Assembly (NCBI RefSeq): GCF_900168005.1
Contig: NZ_FUYP01000031.1
Location: 1 to 34,701 of the forward strand
Source: Sphingopyxis flava
Lineage (GTDB): Bacteria; Pseudomonadota; Alphaproteobacteria; Sphingomonadales; Sphingomonadaceae
Reading direction: 5' to 3'
Length of the DNA: 34,701 nt
A program made the position numbers and the translations under genes. The notes under the pieces were generated by a model. It did no database searches. It saw only the letters and a list, made by a program, of their open reading frames with translations, and had not been told where the DNA came from. Positions 26,842 through 34,701 of the stretch are shown here, in pieces (within the stretch, counting starts at the first letter, position 1; each line of letters starts with the position of its first letter).

Positions 26842-29800
26842 ATGGCTACTCTGCTACGTGACATCTTTGCCAAGCCGGTCGACCGTTCGATCGATGGGGT
26901 GATCAAGGCTGACGACAAGGCCAGCCTCCTGACCGAGCTTGATGAATATGTCATCACCAACGAGATCGGCGCCCGACTGGAGCAATTCCTCGACGCCTAC
27001 AACAACTATGATACCGCCAACGGTGTGTGGATATCGGGCTTCTTCGGGTCAGGTAAGTCCCACCTGCTGAAGATGCTCGCCCTGCTGCTAGAGAATGACG
27101 AGGTCGAGGGACAACGTCCCGTCGAGATCTTTGAGCGCAAGCTTGAGGGCAATCCGATGCTGGCGGGTGCGCTGCGCAAGGCCGTGTCGATTCCGTCCCG
27201 GTCGGTCTTGTTCAATATCGACCAGAAGGCCGATGTGATCTCGAAGACGGATGTCGATGCGCTTCTGGCGGTCTTCCAGAAGGTCTTTGACGAGATGTGC
27301 GGCTATTATGGCAAGCTCCCGCATATCGCACAGTTCGAGCGTGATCTGGACAGCCGCGGCAAGCTTGATGCTTTCAAGACGGCCTTTGCGCAGTTTTCAG
27401 GCAATCCCTGGGAGCGTGGGCGCGAACAGGCGCTGATGGAAGGCAAGCACATTGCAGCAGCCTTCGCAGAGGTCACGGGCGATGAGGTCAAGGATATCCT
27501 TGGCCAATATCGCAAGGACACGAAAGTCTCGATCGAAGATTTCGCCAATTTGGTGAAGGCTTGGATCGATGCACAGGGGCCAAAGTTCCGGCTGAACTTC
27601 TTCGTCGATGAGGTCGGGCAGTATATCGCCGACAACGTCAAACTGATGACGAATCTGCAGACCATTGCCGAAAGTCTAAACACCAAATGCAAGGGGCAGG
27701 CCTGGATTGTTGTCACCGCGCAGCAGGACATGGGGTCCGTTATCGGCGATCTGACGGCGCAGCAGGAAAATGACTTCTCGAAAATTCAGGCGCGCTTCGC
27801 CAACCGGATGCCGCTGAACTCCCAGGATGTGGCTGAAGTCATCCAGCGCCGCCTGCTGGCCAAGACCGAAGCCGGCCAGATTACCCTTGGCAATCTGTAC
27901 AATGCTGAAGAGAACAACCTGCGTACGCTGTTCGACTTCGGAGATAATTCTTTTAAGTTTAAGAACTTCTCCGGAAAGGAGCAGTTCGTTGCGAGCTATC
28001 CGTTCCCGAACTACCAGTATGATCTGTTCCAGCGCGCAATCATGGGCCTCTCGCAGCATAACGCATTTGAGGGCAAGCATAGCTCGGTCGGCGAACGCTC
28101 TATGTTGGGGGTGTTCCAGGAGGTGGCCAAAAAGCTGGCGGATACACCGGTTGGGGGGCTGGCGACCTTCGACCTGATGTTCGAGGGTATCCGTACCGCC
28201 CTAAAGTCATCGGTTCAGCAGTCGATTCAGCTGGCCGAAAAGAACCTTGGCGATGATTTTGCCGTGCGGGTGTTAAAAGTCTTGTTTCTTGTGAAATACG
28301 TCAAGGAATTCAAGCCGACCGCCCGCAACATCTCGATTTTGCTATTGTCTCGGTTCGAGGCGAACCAGACCGAGCAGCGCCGCAATATCGAAGAGGCTTT
28401 GTCCCTGCTGGAACGCCAGACGCTGATCCAGCGCAATGGCGAGGTCTACGAATTCCTCACCAATGAGGAAAAGGACGTCGAGGCCGAGATCAAGGCGATT
28501 GCTGTCGATCCCGCCGAGATCGAGCGGCAGCTCGATGAGCTGGCGTTCGGCGCAATCCTGCGTCACGGCAAGATCAGGCATGCCGGCACGGGTGTCGACT
28601 ATGCTTTTACGCGCAAGCTCGACGGGCACAGCCTGAACCGGGAGTATGAGCTGTCGGTAAACATCATCTCGCCCTTAAGCGACGATTCCGACGCGCCGGA
28701 TGTGGTCCGCTCCAACAGCATGGCAAGCGATCAAATTGTGGTCCTGCTGGGGCGGGATGTGCGCTTCACCCGCGATCTTGTCCTCTGGCTCCAGACCGTA
28801 AAATTTGCCCGTCAGGTCACAAGTGGCGATGCCCAGCCCGGCCGTGATCGCATCATTGCGGAAAAGCGCGATCAGAATACGCGACGTGAAAAGGAACTGG
28901 TCCAACGCCTGCGCAGCCTGATCGCAGAAGCGCGGCTGTTCGTGCGGGGGGCCGAGCTGGAAATCGGCGGGGAAGACCCACAAGAGCGGCTGATCAAGGG
29001 GTTCCAGGTCCTGGTGGATAAAGTCTACACCAGCCTGCCCGTGCTGCGCGGCGCCACATACACCGACGCCGATCTTGGCCGCGCGGGCCGCGTCGATGGC
29101 AGGCTTTTCGGCGGCGAAGGCAGCGGCCTGACCGAAGCCGAGCAGGATGTGTTCAACCATGCACAGGCCCAGATGCGTCTTGGGACGCGGGTGTCGGCCA
29201 AGGCTCTGGTCGAGAAGTTCGGCGCAAAACCCTATGGCTGGCCTACCATCGCGGTGCTTTGCCTGACCGCAAGCCTTATTGCGCGCGGCAAGCTGGAAGC
29301 TCGGTCCGACAGCGCTCTACTCGAGGGTGATGCGCTGGTGCAGCAGCTGCGGAATAGCCATGCCCTTGGCAATATCCTGCTCTCCCCGCAGATCGAGTTC
29401 ACCGCCGCCCAGATCCGCAAATCGCGCGAGCTGTTTCAGGAACTGTTCGATCTGCCAGCCTCCGGGAATGACGCCCGCAGTCTGGGGGCGGAGTGGCAGG
29501 CGCAGCTGCGCAAGCTGACTAGCGAACTGGAAACGCTCGGCCGGCAAGTGACGGGCTATCCCTTCATCAACGCCCTCGATCCGCTGCGGACGCTGCTCGA
29601 CAACATGCGCGACCAGTCGGCGACCTGGTTCATAACCGGCCCGGTAGGCCACGAAGACCAGCTTCTCGATGCGAAGGAGGATATCCTCGACAAGGTCCGC
29701 AGCTTCATGTCCGGGCCGCAGAAGGGCATATTTGACGAGGTGCGCGCATTCGTTGCCGGGCAGGACCAGAACCTTGCCTATGCCGGAGATTCCGCCGCCG

Positions 29801-30381
29801 ACAAGCTGCGCCAGGCGCTTGCCGATCCGCAGTGCTACAAGGGCACCGCAATTCAGGAGTTGAAGGCGGATTTCTACGCCCTGAAAGAGCGTATCGAGCA
29901 AACCGTTCTGGCTGAGCGCAACGCTGTCATCACGGCGCTTGACGAGGTGATCGAAAAAATCACCCAGACTTCGGAGTTTGGCGCACTGCCACCTGAGCAG
30001 CAGACGCACATACGCGAGGAGCTTGCTGCGCGGAAATCCAGCCTTGCCGCACAGAGCCTGATCCCTGCGTTGCGCAATCTGGCGACTGAGGTGCGCTCCA
30101 ACCTTCTGACTGACACGCTGACCCGCATCGCGGAACTCACGCCTGCACCCGCGCCAAAGCCCGCGCCCCAATCCGCGCCGACAGGTGGCGTAGCCGAACC
30201 CCGGCCCGATTTTGTGCCAGCGCCACCCCCTGTAAGGCCCCAATATATCAAGGCTCAGTCGATCACCGTCACCTTCGCGAAAACCTATCTCGAAGATGAG
30301 GACGATGTGACCCGCTACCTTGATGTGATGAAAAAGACCCTGCTGGCCGAGATCGGCGCGGGCAAGAAAGTGATTGTCTGA
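26842..30381 (+). CDS. brxC: BREX protein BrxC, large P-loop ATPase
   Basis: 1179 residues. Walker A GFFGSGKSHLLKML lies near residues 66-79 and a Walker B-like LNFFVDEVGQYI near 250, followed by VTAQQDMGSV. The long middle is helical, and a proline-rich linker (APAPKPAPQSAPTGG, about residues 1098-1112) precedes a compact C-terminal region ending GKKVIV. BrxC is the AAA-type ATPase scaffold of type 1 BREX and is needed for both host methylation and phage exclusion. It is full length here. Its stop TGA overlaps the pglX start (TGATG). Confidence 0.93.
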   Translation: MATLLRDIFAKPVDRSIDGVIKADDKASLLTELDEYVITNEIGARLEQFLDAYNNYDTANGVWISGFFGSGKSHLLKMLALLLENDEVEGQRPVEIFERKLEGNPMLAGALRKAVSIPSRSVLFNIDQKADVISKTDVDALLAVFQKVFDEMCGYYGKLPHIAQFERDLDSRGKLDAFKTAFAQFSGNPWERGREQALMEGKHIAAAFAEVTGDEVKDILGQYRKDTKVSIEDFANLVKAWIDAQGPKFRLNFFVDEVGQYIADNVKLMTNLQTIAESLNTKCKGQAWIVVTAQQDMGSVIGDLTAQQENDFSKIQARFANRMPLNSQDVAEVIQRRLLAKTEAGQITLGNLYNAEENNLRTLFDFGDNSFKFKNFSGKEQFVASYPFPNYQYDLFQRAIMGLSQHNAFEGKHSSVGERSMLGVFQEVAKKLADTPVGGLATFDLMFEGIRTALKSSVQQSIQLAEKNLGDDFAVRVLKVLFLVKYVKEFKPTARNISILLLSRFEANQTEQRRNIEEALSLLERQTLIQRNGEVYEFLTNEEKDVEAEIKAIAVDPAEIERQLDELAFGAILRHGKIRHAGTGVDYAFTRKLDGHSLNREYELSVNIISPLSDDSDAPDVVRSNSMASDQIVVLLGRDVRFTRDLVLWLQTVKFARQVTSGDAQPGRDRIIAEKRDQNTRREKELVQRLRSLIAEARLFVRGAELEIGGEDPQERLIKGFQVLVDKVYTSLPVLRGATYTDADLGRAGRVDGRLFGGEGSGLTEAEQDVFNHAQAQMRLGTRVSAKALVEKFGAKPYGWPTIAVLCLTASLIARGKLEARSDSALLEGDALVQQLRNSHALGNILLSPQIEFTAAQIRKSRELFQELFDLPASGNDARSLGAEWQAQLRKLTSELETLGRQVTGYPFINALDPLRTLLDNMRDQSATWFITGPVGHEDQLLDAKEDILDKVRSFMSGPQKGIFDEVRAFVAGQDQNLAYAGDSAADKLRQALADPQCYKGTAIQELKADFYALKERIEQTVLAERNAVITALDEVIEKITQTSEFGALPPEQQTHIREELAARKSSLAAQSLIPALRNLATEVRSNLLTDTLTRIAELTPAPAPKPAPQSAPTGGVAEPRPDFVPAPPPVRPQYIKAQSITVTFAKTYLEDEDDVTRYLDVMKKTLLAEIGAGKKVIV

Positions 30382-32891
30382 TGGATACCAATGCCCTGAA
30401 GAAATTCGCGCAAAGCGCGCGCAACCTACTGATCGATCAGGTCACCGCCCGGCTGGATATGGTGTTGGCCGAAGGTGCAGCGACTCGCCGCGAACATCCC
30501 AAGGGCATTGCGAAGCTGGAAGTCGCCGCCGACAGCAACCGCGCCCATGTAATTGAACAGGCGGCCTACACTTGGTTCAACCGCTTCACCGCGCTGCGTT
30601 TCATGGATGCGACAGGGCTGACCAACCCGCGCGTGGTATCGCCCGCAGATGGCGCGACCCGGCCCGAGATTTTGGCGGAGGCGATGGCCGGCAACCTGCC
30701 GGATCGTGCCCGCTCCGAGATTGCCGAGTATCTGAACGGCACCCGCCCCGCGCATGACGGGCAAGCGGAGGCTTACCGCTTGCTGTTGATCAATGCCTGC
30801 AACGAATGGCACGGGGCGATGCCCTATATGTTCGAGCGTGCCGACACGTTCGACCGGGCCGAGGATTATACCGAACTGCTGATGCCCGACGATCTTCTGT
30901 CGCCGGATAGCATTCTTGCCCGCCTGCGCGAGGTAATGACGGAAGATGCCTGCCAGGATGTCGAGATCATCGGCTGGCTTTACCAGTTCTATATCAGCGA
31001 GAAGAAGGATCAGGTCTTTGCTGGCCTGAAGAAGAACCAGAAGATCACGGCGGAAAATATCCCCGCCGCGACGCAGCTGTTCACTCCGCACTGGATCGTC
31101 CGCTATCTGGTGGAAAATTCGCTGGGGCGGTTGTGGCTGCTGAACCGCTCGCAATCGAAGCTGGTGGCGAAGATGGATTATTACATCGCGCCGGAACAGC
31201 CTGAGACGGATTTCCTGCGTATCGAACGGCCTGAGGATATCCGAATCTGCGATCCCGCCTGTGGCTCGGGCCATATTCTGGCCTACGCCTTTGACCTGCT
31301 CTATGAAATCTATGCCGAGGAAGGCCATGATGCGGCCGAAATTCCCGGCCTAATCTTGAAGCACAACCTGATAGGCATTGAGATCGACGACCGCGCCGGA
31401 GCGCTGGCGGCATTCGCCCTGTCGATGAAGGCGGCGGCAAAGCTGGGGCGGCGGCGGTTCCTTCGGATGGGGGCGAAGCCCGATATCGTCGTGCTGCAAG
31501 ACGTGCACTTTACGCCTGCCGAGATGCAGGATGTCGCCGCCGTGGTGGGCAAGGATCTCTTCACGGATGAACTTCGCGATACGCTGGGGCAGTTCGAGCA
31601 GGCCAAGAACTTCGGCTCACTGATCGTACCGAAGCTACGCGACCCGGCCGAGGCGCTGCGGGTGGTGGAAGCGCGGGATTTCACCTCCGACCTGCTGCTG
31701 AAGGAGGTGCAGGCGCGCGTCGTGTCGGTGCTGCGCATGGCCGAGGCGCTGTCGCCGAAGTATCATGTGGTGGTGGCCAACCCGCCGTATATGGACATCA
31801 GCAGCGCGAATCCCGTCTTAAAGGCCTGGGCACTCGAGAAATACCCGGACAGTTCGGCCAACCTTTTCGCACTCTTTATGGAGCGAGGACTGAGGGCGAC
31901 CCGCAAGGATGGTCTGCTGGCTATGATAAACATGCAAGCGTGGATGTTCCTATCCTCCTTCTCTAAGTTGCGCAGCAAGTTGCTTGCACAAAACACGCTG
32001 CTATCCATGGCCCATCTGGGAGAGAATGCATTTGATACCATCGGCGGTGACGTTGTCTCTACGACGGCTTTCGTCTTCGAGAATAGTAAAAGCAAGAATA
32101 AGAAATCTGAATTTCTAAGGCTGGTTGAAGGAGCTACAGAAGCCGAAAAAGCAAATCTCTTTTTGATCGGGAAGGCAAGTCGCCAACCTCCTTATTTCTT
32201 TATAGCAGAAATGGACGATTTCTCAAAGCTTCCGGGCGCGCCACTTTCTTATTGGGCGAGTCATGAGCTTAGAGAAACGTTCGCTAACTCGAAGCCACTG
32301 AGGGACTTTGCGAGCCCCCGAAAAGGTATGGTAACTGCCGACAATCCTCGCTTCATTAGGCAGTGGCACGAGGTAGAAGGTGCAAAGTTTGCGCGTGGCC
32401 TTGGAAGTCGTGAAGCCGCTAATGCGTCAGGGGCGAAGTGGTTCCCATACTTGAAAGGAGGGCCGTTCCGACGGTGGTATGGTAACGTCGAGTGCGTGGT
32501 GAACTGGGCCAATGACGGCGCTGAGCTCCTAAACATGAAGGGGAATGGTTACAAAGTTGGATCAACGAACCACAACCTTGACTACATCTTTAACCCGGCC
32601 CTTTCATGGACAAAGATTACCACTGGATTGGTCAGTTTCAGATCAACAGGTCATGGTTTTCTTTTTGACGACGCCTCCGGCCTTTGCCCGATACACGACG
32701 TCTCCAAGCAGGCACAGTTCGCTGCCCTGCTAAACTCGCCAGTTGTTTACTCAACGTTAGGAGCGCTGAACCCAACTCTCAATGTGAACCCCGGTAATCT
32801 CGCAGATATTCCGATTTCTTTGCCTGCGGGCACAGGCACCGTCGCCGGGAAGTGCATTAGTCGACATTGCCCGGCTTCAGCGCGGGTTTGA
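30381..32891 (+). CDS. pglX: BREX adenine methyltransferase PglX, C-terminally truncated
   Basis: 836 residues against roughly 1200 in type 1 systems. The N-terminal helical region and the N6-adenine methyltransferase core are complete, with the AdoMet motif DPACGSGHIL near residue 290 and catalytic NPPY in VVANPPYMD near 465. The target-recognition part from about residue 560 is lower in GC than its neighbours. Native sequence appears to end near VAGKCIS (about 32860); the last residues (RHCPASARV) come from the opposite strand of a nitroreductase gene. PglX normally methylates host BREX sites and specifies recognition. The missing C-terminal third probably inactivates it. pglZ and brxL do not follow. 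Confidence 0.9.
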   Translation: MDTNALKKFAQSARNLLIDQVTARLDMVLAEGAATRREHPKGIAKLEVAADSNRAHVIEQAAYTWFNRFTALRFMDATGLTNPRVVSPADGATRPEILAEAMAGNLPDRARSEIAEYLNGTRPAHDGQAEAYRLLLINACNEWHGAMPYMFERADTFDRAEDYTELLMPDDLLSPDSILARLREVMTEDACQDVEIIGWLYQFYISEKKDQVFAGLKKNQKITAENIPAATQLFTPHWIVRYLVENSLGRLWLLNRSQSKLVAKMDYYIAPEQPETDFLRIERPEDIRICDPACGSGHILAYAFDLLYEIYAEEGHDAAEIPGLILKHNLIGIEIDDRAGALAAFALSMKAAAKLGRRRFLRMGAKPDIVVLQDVHFTPAEMQDVAAVVGKDLFTDELRDTLGQFEQAKNFGSLIVPKLRDPAEALRVVEARDFTSDLLLKEVQARVVSVLRMAEALSPKYHVVVANPPYMDISSANPVLKAWALEKYPDSSANLFALFMERGLRATRKDGLLAMINMQAWMFLSSFSKLRSKLLAQNTLLSMAHLGENAFDTIGGDVVSTTAFVFENSKSKNKKSEFLRLVEGATEAEKANLFLIGKASRQPPYFFIAEMDDFSKLPGAPLSYWASHELRETFANSKPLRDFASPRKGMVTADNPRFIRQWHEVEGAKFARGLGSREAANASGAKWFPYLKGGPFRRWYGNVECVVNWANDGAELLNMKGNGYKVGSTNHNLDYIFNPALSWTKITTGLVSFRSTGHGFLFDDASGLCPIHDVSKQAQFAALLNSPVVYSTLGALNPTLNVNPGNLADIPISLPAGTGTVAGKCISRHCPASARV

Positions 32892-33084
32892 GCCGCTCCT
32901 TTGCCTCAAGAGAGCGCAGGAATACCACCCGAAATGGCTGGATATTCATCGAGGTCGGTCCCCATTTGGCGATATCATATGCCTCCTGAAGTTCCGCATC
33001 CGTTACCACCTGGTCGGTCCAGCCATTCTGAGAACGTGCCTCTGTGAAGAGGATTTCCAGGGTTTTCTCGTCAGCAACCGTCAT
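32857..33084 (-). pseudogene. Nitroreductase-family protein, N-terminal 74 residues only
   Basis: Starts at ATG 33084 with GGAAGGGC upstream. The sequence EILFTEARSQNGWTDQVVTD ... WGPTSMNIQPFRVVF is the N-terminal region of FMN-dependent nitroreductases of the RutE/HadB-like group (flavin-binding PTSMNxQP). It stops at LKPGNVD, where relatives continue with about 120 more residues including the rest of the flavin site. The break coincides with the end of native pglX sequence, so one event truncated both genes. Last gene of a leftward operon with two glutathione transferases. Confidence 0.85.
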
Positions 33085-33120
33085 TGGCAGCCCTTCCGTT
33101 TGTTTGATTTCTGATTCCGG

Positions 33121-33744
33121 TCAGCCAAGGCCGACCATGACGTTCTTGCGATAGGCGTGCCGTTCCGCGAGACGGTCGGCCCACCTACGAAGATTGGGCT
33201 GCTCCGAATCCCTGGCGAACCCGAGAGCTATCCAGCGATAGACCATGATTCCGCAGGGAATATCGGCGAGCGAAAATGCATCGCCAGCAAGGTAGGAATT
33301 TTGTGCAAGGGCATCGTCTAGTAGCGCAAAGCAGCGCTGCGACTCCATGCGCGCCCGGTCTAAAGCCTGCAGGTCTCTCTCGGCTTCCGGAGTTTTGACG
33401 ATGCCGATATAAAGCTGTGACATGAACTTGTTCAAGGCGGCAAGATGCCAGTCCATCCAGCGCTCGACCATTGCCCGGTCGATCGGGTCCTGGGGATAAA
33501 GCGAGGTGGGTCCGCGCGAATTGCACAAATAGCGGAGAATGGTGTTGGATTCCCAGATCGCGTTGCCTTCGTCTATCAACGTCGGCACGACGCCATTGGG
33601 ATTCACGGCAAGATATTCCGGGTCGCGGTTCCCGCCAAATTCGCCGCCGAAATTTTCCTGGCTGAACGGTATATCCAACTCGTCCAGGAGCCAGAGGACC
33701 TTCTGGACATTGGAGGAGCTGCGCCTTCCTAAAACTCGAAGCAT
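33121..33744 (-). CDS. Glutathione S-transferase family protein
   Basis: 207 residues with a thioredoxin-like N-terminal domain (LRVLGRRSSSNVQKVLWLLDEL, then NPNGVVPTLIDEGNAIWESNTILRYL with the cis-proline and the ES glutathione-contact pair) and a helical C-terminal domain (SYLAGDAFSLADIPCGIMVYRW, carrying the N-capping-box region). S10 or S11 is the likely catalytic residue, pointing to the bacterial beta/theta-like GSTs. Substrate unknown; a role in conjugation, reductive dehalogenation or ring-cleavage chemistry is possible. It starts 7 bp after the other transferase and precedes the nitroreductase, all on one strand. Confidence 0.9.
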   Translation of the reverse strand: MLRVLGRRSSSNVQKVLWLLDELDIPFSQENFGGEFGGNRDPEYLAVNPNGVVPTLIDEGNAIWESNTILRYLCNSRGPTSLYPQDPIDRAMVERWMDWHLAALNKFMSQLYIGIVKTPEAERDLQALDRARMESQRCFALLDDALAQNSYLAGDAFSLADIPCGIMVYRWIALGFARDSEQPNLRRWADRLAERHAYRKNVMVGLG

Positions 33745-33751
33745 GACTCTC

Positions 33752-34381
33752 TCAACCTGCTTCCGGTATGTTCATTCCGCGTTGCACGGCGGGGCGTGCA
33801 CCAACGTGATCGTACCAGCGCTTGAGATTTGGTACCTTTTCAAGATCGATGTTGTGAAGCGGGTTGCGCGCGAGCCAGGGATAGGTGGCGATATCGGCGA
33901 TAGTATACCCGTCCCCCGCGATATAAGCTGAATCTTGCAGCCGCTTGTTAAGCACGCCGTAGATTCGCTCCACCTCTTTCTGGTAGCGCCCGAGCGAATA
34001 TTCCTGGTCTTGAGCATATCTGCGAAAGTGATGGAGTTGCCCAAGCATCGGGCCCACGCCGCCCATCTGGAACATCAGCCATTGCAAGGTTATTGCCTGC
34101 GCGCGTGGATCGGACGGCAGTAGCTCGCTTCGGTATTTCTGTGCCAGATAAACCAGAATGGCGCCGGACTCAAAGAGCACCAGTTCCTCACCTCCGGGGC
34201 CATCGGGATCGACGATCACAGGGATCTTGTTGTTGGGGTTCTTCGCTAGAAAGTCCGGCGAGAATTGCTCATCCTTTAGGATGTTGATCGGCCGCAGTTC
34301 ATAACCCAGCCCCAGCTCTTCGAGCATGATGGAAATCTTGCGCCCGTTCGGCGTCTGCCAGGTAAAAAGCTGCAAGGTCAT
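33752..34381 (-). CDS. Glutathione S-transferase, YghU/Ure2p-like
   Basis: 209 residues. The N-terminus LFTWQTPNGRKISIMLEELGLGYEL has the TPNGRK active-site form of the nu-class/YghU and Ure2p-like transferases, followed by NPNNKIPVIVDPDG and the ESGAILVYLA glutathione-binding segment. The C-terminal helical domain includes AYIAGDGYTIADIATYPWLAR. GGAGGAACTGAT directly upstream of ATG 34381 is a strong ribosome site, and the upstream gene ends one base before the start. Such proteins bind glutathione or glutathione disulfide and show disulfide reductase or peroxidase activity. The physiological substrate is unknown. Confidence 0.9.
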   Translation of the reverse strand: MTLQLFTWQTPNGRKISIMLEELGLGYELRPINILKDEQFSPDFLAKNPNNKIPVIVDPDGPGGEELVLFESGAILVYLAQKYRSELLPSDPRAQAITLQWLMFQMGGVGPMLGQLHHFRRYAQDQEYSLGRYQKEVERIYGVLNKRLQDSAYIAGDGYTIADIATYPWLARNPLHNIDLEKVPNLKRWYDHVGARPAVQRGMNIPEAG

Positions 34382-34382
34382 A

Positions 34383-34701
34383 TCAGTTCCTCCGGTCGGG
34401 GTTGCCGCGGGTCCAGCGCCACGGCAAGATCAAGATCGCACCGACAAGCCCGGCCTTTCGGTAGGGATCATTTCGGGAGAATTCCTCGACATCGTGCCGA
34501 TTCGTAGCTTCAACCACGATGAGCGAGCCGACCTCCTTCTCCTCCGCCTCGTCCATCAATGGCCCGGAAAGGATGACCCGAACCGGAAGTTCGCCGCCCG
34601 ACATATAACCTGCATTCCCCAAGTGGCGTGTCGTTTGAGGTGAAGATCGCCTGTATCCGAGCGCTAGACAAGGATTTTCTGCCGCAAGCGGCACCTGCGG
34701 T
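34383..34701 (-). CDS. YCII-related protein, 5' end beyond window
   Basis: The frame is open to the window edge on the minus strand, so the true start is not seen (a GTG at 34694 is only the first possible in view). Visible residues VRVILSGPLMDEAEEKEVGSLIVVEA and FSRNDPYRKAGL fit the YCII family, small ferredoxin-like-fold proteins often placed in catabolic operons, some acting as dehydrochlorinases or ring-cleavage helpers. It is the first visible gene of the leftward operon with two glutathione transferases and a nitroreductase. Confidence 0.75.
   Translation of the reverse strand, partial: PQVPLAAENPCLALGYRRSSPQTTRHLGNAGYMSGGELPVRVILSGPLMDEAEEKEVGSLIVVEATNRHDVEEFSRNDPYRKAGLVGAILILPWRWTRGNPDRRN

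Overview
The window is a mosaic of high-GC accessory DNA. The transposases, resolvases, helicase-nuclease genes and BREX genes look alphaproteobacterial, probably sphingomonad. The chlorocatechol genes at the left are close to the clc operon of beta- and gammaproteobacteria. The pile-up of mobile elements, truncated genes and abrupt junctions suggests a catabolic plasmid or genomic island. No rRNA, tRNA or CRISPR array was seen.

Region 1 (1-5143) is a chlorocatechol ortho-cleavage operon in the order clcA (3' end only), clcB, orf3 (a TctC-type binding-protein gene broken by one in-frame TAG), clcD, clcE. An AraC-family regulator follows. Together clcA-B-D-E convert chlorocatechols through chloromuconate, dienelactone and maleylacetate to 3-oxoadipate. 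About 600 bp without a recognisable gene follow (5144-5741).

Region 2 (5742-18160) is a nest of transposons. Remnant A has a Tn5393-like end at 5742, a GNAT acetyltransferase and a resolvase. The resolvase is split near its 3' end by a complete IS21-family element (6365-9001) flanked by the 7-bp duplication CGCTGAC. Element B (9648-14779) is a complete Tn3-family transposon with 37-bp inverted ends, tnpA, tnpR and a 453-residue cargo protein of unknown function. Remnant C keeps a truncated resolvase, a 1001-residue transposase and a 38-bp right end at 18123-18160. B has different DNA on its two sides and no target duplication, so it marks a rearrangement junction between A and C.

Region 3 (18161-32891) is a defence island. 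A WYL regulator (BrxR type) and brxA-brxB-brxC-pglX run rightward. An AddB-like nuclease, an AddA-like helicase-nuclease and a third gene cut by transposon C run leftward. The two arms share a 106-bp intergenic region with a 45-bp near-perfect inverted repeat, a probable common operator. pglX stops after about 827 native codons, and pglZ and brxL are absent, so BREX is probably inactive here while the AddAB-like pair is intact. This divergent helicase-nuclease plus BREX arrangement is the best candidate for an undescribed system.

Region 4 (32857-34701) is a leftward operon of a YCII-like protein, two glutathione S-transferases and a nitroreductase. The nitroreductase is truncated at the junction with pglX, which implies a deletion or recombination that removed the end of BREX and the end of this detoxification operon.
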